NCBI GenBank assembly: GCA_030323885.1
Contig: CM059199.1
Span: 74,992,781-75,056,780, forward strand
Source of the DNA: Branchipolynoe longqiensis
Taxonomy: Eukaryota > Annelida > Polychaeta > Phyllodocida > Polynoidae
Length of the DNA stretch: 64,000 bases
Direction: 5' to 3'
The notes beneath the pieces are model-generated. The model did not search any database and was not told the DNA's origin. It saw nothing but the letters and a program-made list of their open reading frames with translations. How positions within the stretch are numbered: the first letter of the stretch is position 1; every line of letters begins with the position of its first letter. Made by a program: the position numbers and the translations under genes. Positions 63,149 through 64,000 of this stretch are shown here, one piece after another.

Positions 63149-63262
63149 TGATGTATGTGATTATCCGAACACCCCCACCGCATTACCTGTATGACGTCAC
63201 AAGGATCCCTTCCAAATAAACAGTTACGTTACAGGACTCACGGTGTTAACACGTCTTTTACA
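63149..63262 (+). repeat. Ty3 3' LTR (114 bp)
   Basis: Same as the 5' LTR at every base I compared. Directly preceded by the polypurine tract. Confidence 0.9.
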
Positions 63263-63263
63263 G

Positions 63264-63490
63264 TACTGGTGCACTTATTAATATTTGTCACCACACAAAA
63301 GGGAATATTGAGGCACTTGAATAGAACCTGTTACTGCAGAATATGGTGTCAGAGTTTTGGAATGCATGCCAAAATTAATTTTGCATGGTTACACTCCAAA
63401 TATCTCAAAGTTAACCATTTAAAATAAAAGTGACTTCAAGCTAAAGTAAGGTCCATAATAACGATCAACCTAATGTATTTATCTCAGAAA
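63264..63490 (-). repeat. Dispersed repeat B, right half
   Basis: It continues the copy at 58205-58307 and shares ctccaaatatctcaaagtta and tcaacctaatgtatttatct with 18640-18760. Confidence 0.7.
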
Positions 63491-63800
63491 ACGTCAGGGC
63501 CACATTCAGGGTGCGTCTCCGAGTCGTCTCAGAGAAATTCCTAACGTCATGCGAGTCTGAATGGCAAAAGGAGTCGGTTGCCTCGAAAATGGCTGCCGCC
63601 ATAGGGGGCAGCCATTTGAAATGGAAAAGAAGCGCCCTGATTCACTGAAACCACTGAATTCGGTGGCCATTTTTGAGGTGCTGTTTGTTTCCAGTCTGAA
63701 AAGGGAGATGTCTCTGAGACGACTCGGAGGCATACCCTGAACGGAAATAAGCCAAAAGGCGTCTCGGATGCGTACCCTGAACGCTGCCCTGGTGACCCAC
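63488..63800. mobile_element. MITE with inverted ends (ttcagggt...ctccgagtcgtctcagag)
   Basis: 63496-63533 (ttcagggtgcgtctccgagt cgtctcagag) is inverted at 63706-63742 (ctctgagacgactcggaggc ataccctgaa). A third partial end (ggcgtctcggatgcgtaccc tgaacg) at 63758-63783 points to a nested or duplicated copy. Inside: gaaaatggctgccgccatag. No gene. Confidence 0.7.
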
Positions 63801-64000
63801 AGATTGGGAAACCCATTTTACTTCGAAGCATCCGTTTGGTAGAGAAGGCAAAAAAACAACCCAAAACGGCGGCCACAAAAAGCGCTCGATTCCACTTTTA
63901 AGGTGTATTAATCGACTTGATTTCATTAATTATTCAACCCCAAAAGTAACGGGATATGATGAATAGGCGTTTGAAAATGCATTTAGCACTTTGAATTGCA
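63800..64000. other. Window end, no gene seen
   Basis: No UGT signature exon (H-C-G) was recognised here on the plus strand, so the next UGT exon is beyond the window or lost. Confidence 0.4.

Larger units (their letters stand above)
58308..63262 (+). mobile_element. Ty3/Gypsy LTR retrotransposon, intact structure
   Basis: 4955 bp: 5' LTR 58308-58421, primer-binding site starting tggtgtcag at 58422, one gag-pol frame, polypurine tract aaaaggggaag at 63135-63145, 3' LTR 63149-63262. The LTRs are only 114 bp and show no difference, so insertion was recent. tactg lies at 58303-58307 and again at 63264-63268, one G after the LTR end, consistent with a 5-bp target duplication and one extra base. 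There is no envelope frame. It inserted in an older repeat B within the UGT gene, downstream of exon 7, in the same orientation. Confidence 0.92.

Overview
The window is non-coding-rich eukaryotic DNA from an animal, probably a marine invertebrate. The evidence is spliced exons with GT/AG borders, tRNA-derived SINEs, LINE, Ty3/Gypsy and DIRS-type retroelements, kilobase minisatellites and a 500-base run of N marking a scaffold gap (7828-8327). A repeat at 18.9-19.05 kb resembles one I associate with molluscan genomes, so a mollusc or other lophotrochozoan is my best guess, with low confidence.

Only three host loci can be argued. (1) A GNAT-fold acetyltransferase exon lies at 17745-18239 (+). 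(2) A UDP-glucuronosyltransferase (UGT) gene on the + strand is spread over about 17 kb as seven recognisable exons (41477-58203). It runs from signal peptide to the start of the UDP-sugar signature, and its 3' exons lie outside the window or are lost. Two exons carry frameshifts and one also a stop, so the locus is decaying or the assembly is imperfect there. (3) A Q/P/A-rich reading frame on the minus strand (8328-8716) is cut off by the gap and has a CCAAT box and an NRF1-like site upstream.

The rest is mobile and repetitive DNA. From 0 to 8 kb there are inverted repeats, a LINE 3' relic, a diverged tandem array, a long GTCACCCAC-type minisatellite and the 3' terminal repeats of a DIRS-like element. 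From 9 to 23.6 kb there is a 2.3 kb G/T-only array, a decayed tyrosine-recombinase (YR) element, SINE and MITE pieces and a Ty3 integrase tail. From 23.6 to 27.2 kb there is a 40-bp satellite with higher-order structure and a second minisatellite. A full-length DIRS-order retrotransposon (27836-34683, minus strand) has the complete A1-gag-RT/RNase H-YR-B1-A2-B2 split-direct-repeat layout. A 24-bp satellite occupies 36.2-37.7 kb. Within and around the UGT gene there are two further DIRS-type elements (one an internal-deletion derivative joining the leader ORF to the YR), a YR relic split by a SINE with target duplications, a solo LTR, and a young Ty3/Gypsy element (58308-63262) with identical 114-bp LTRs and an open 1297-codon gag-pol.

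The genes do not form a pathway. The interesting content is the concentration of at least five tyrosine-recombinase retroelements at different stages of decay, several with split direct repeats, together with the way repeats have inflated and broken the UGT gene.
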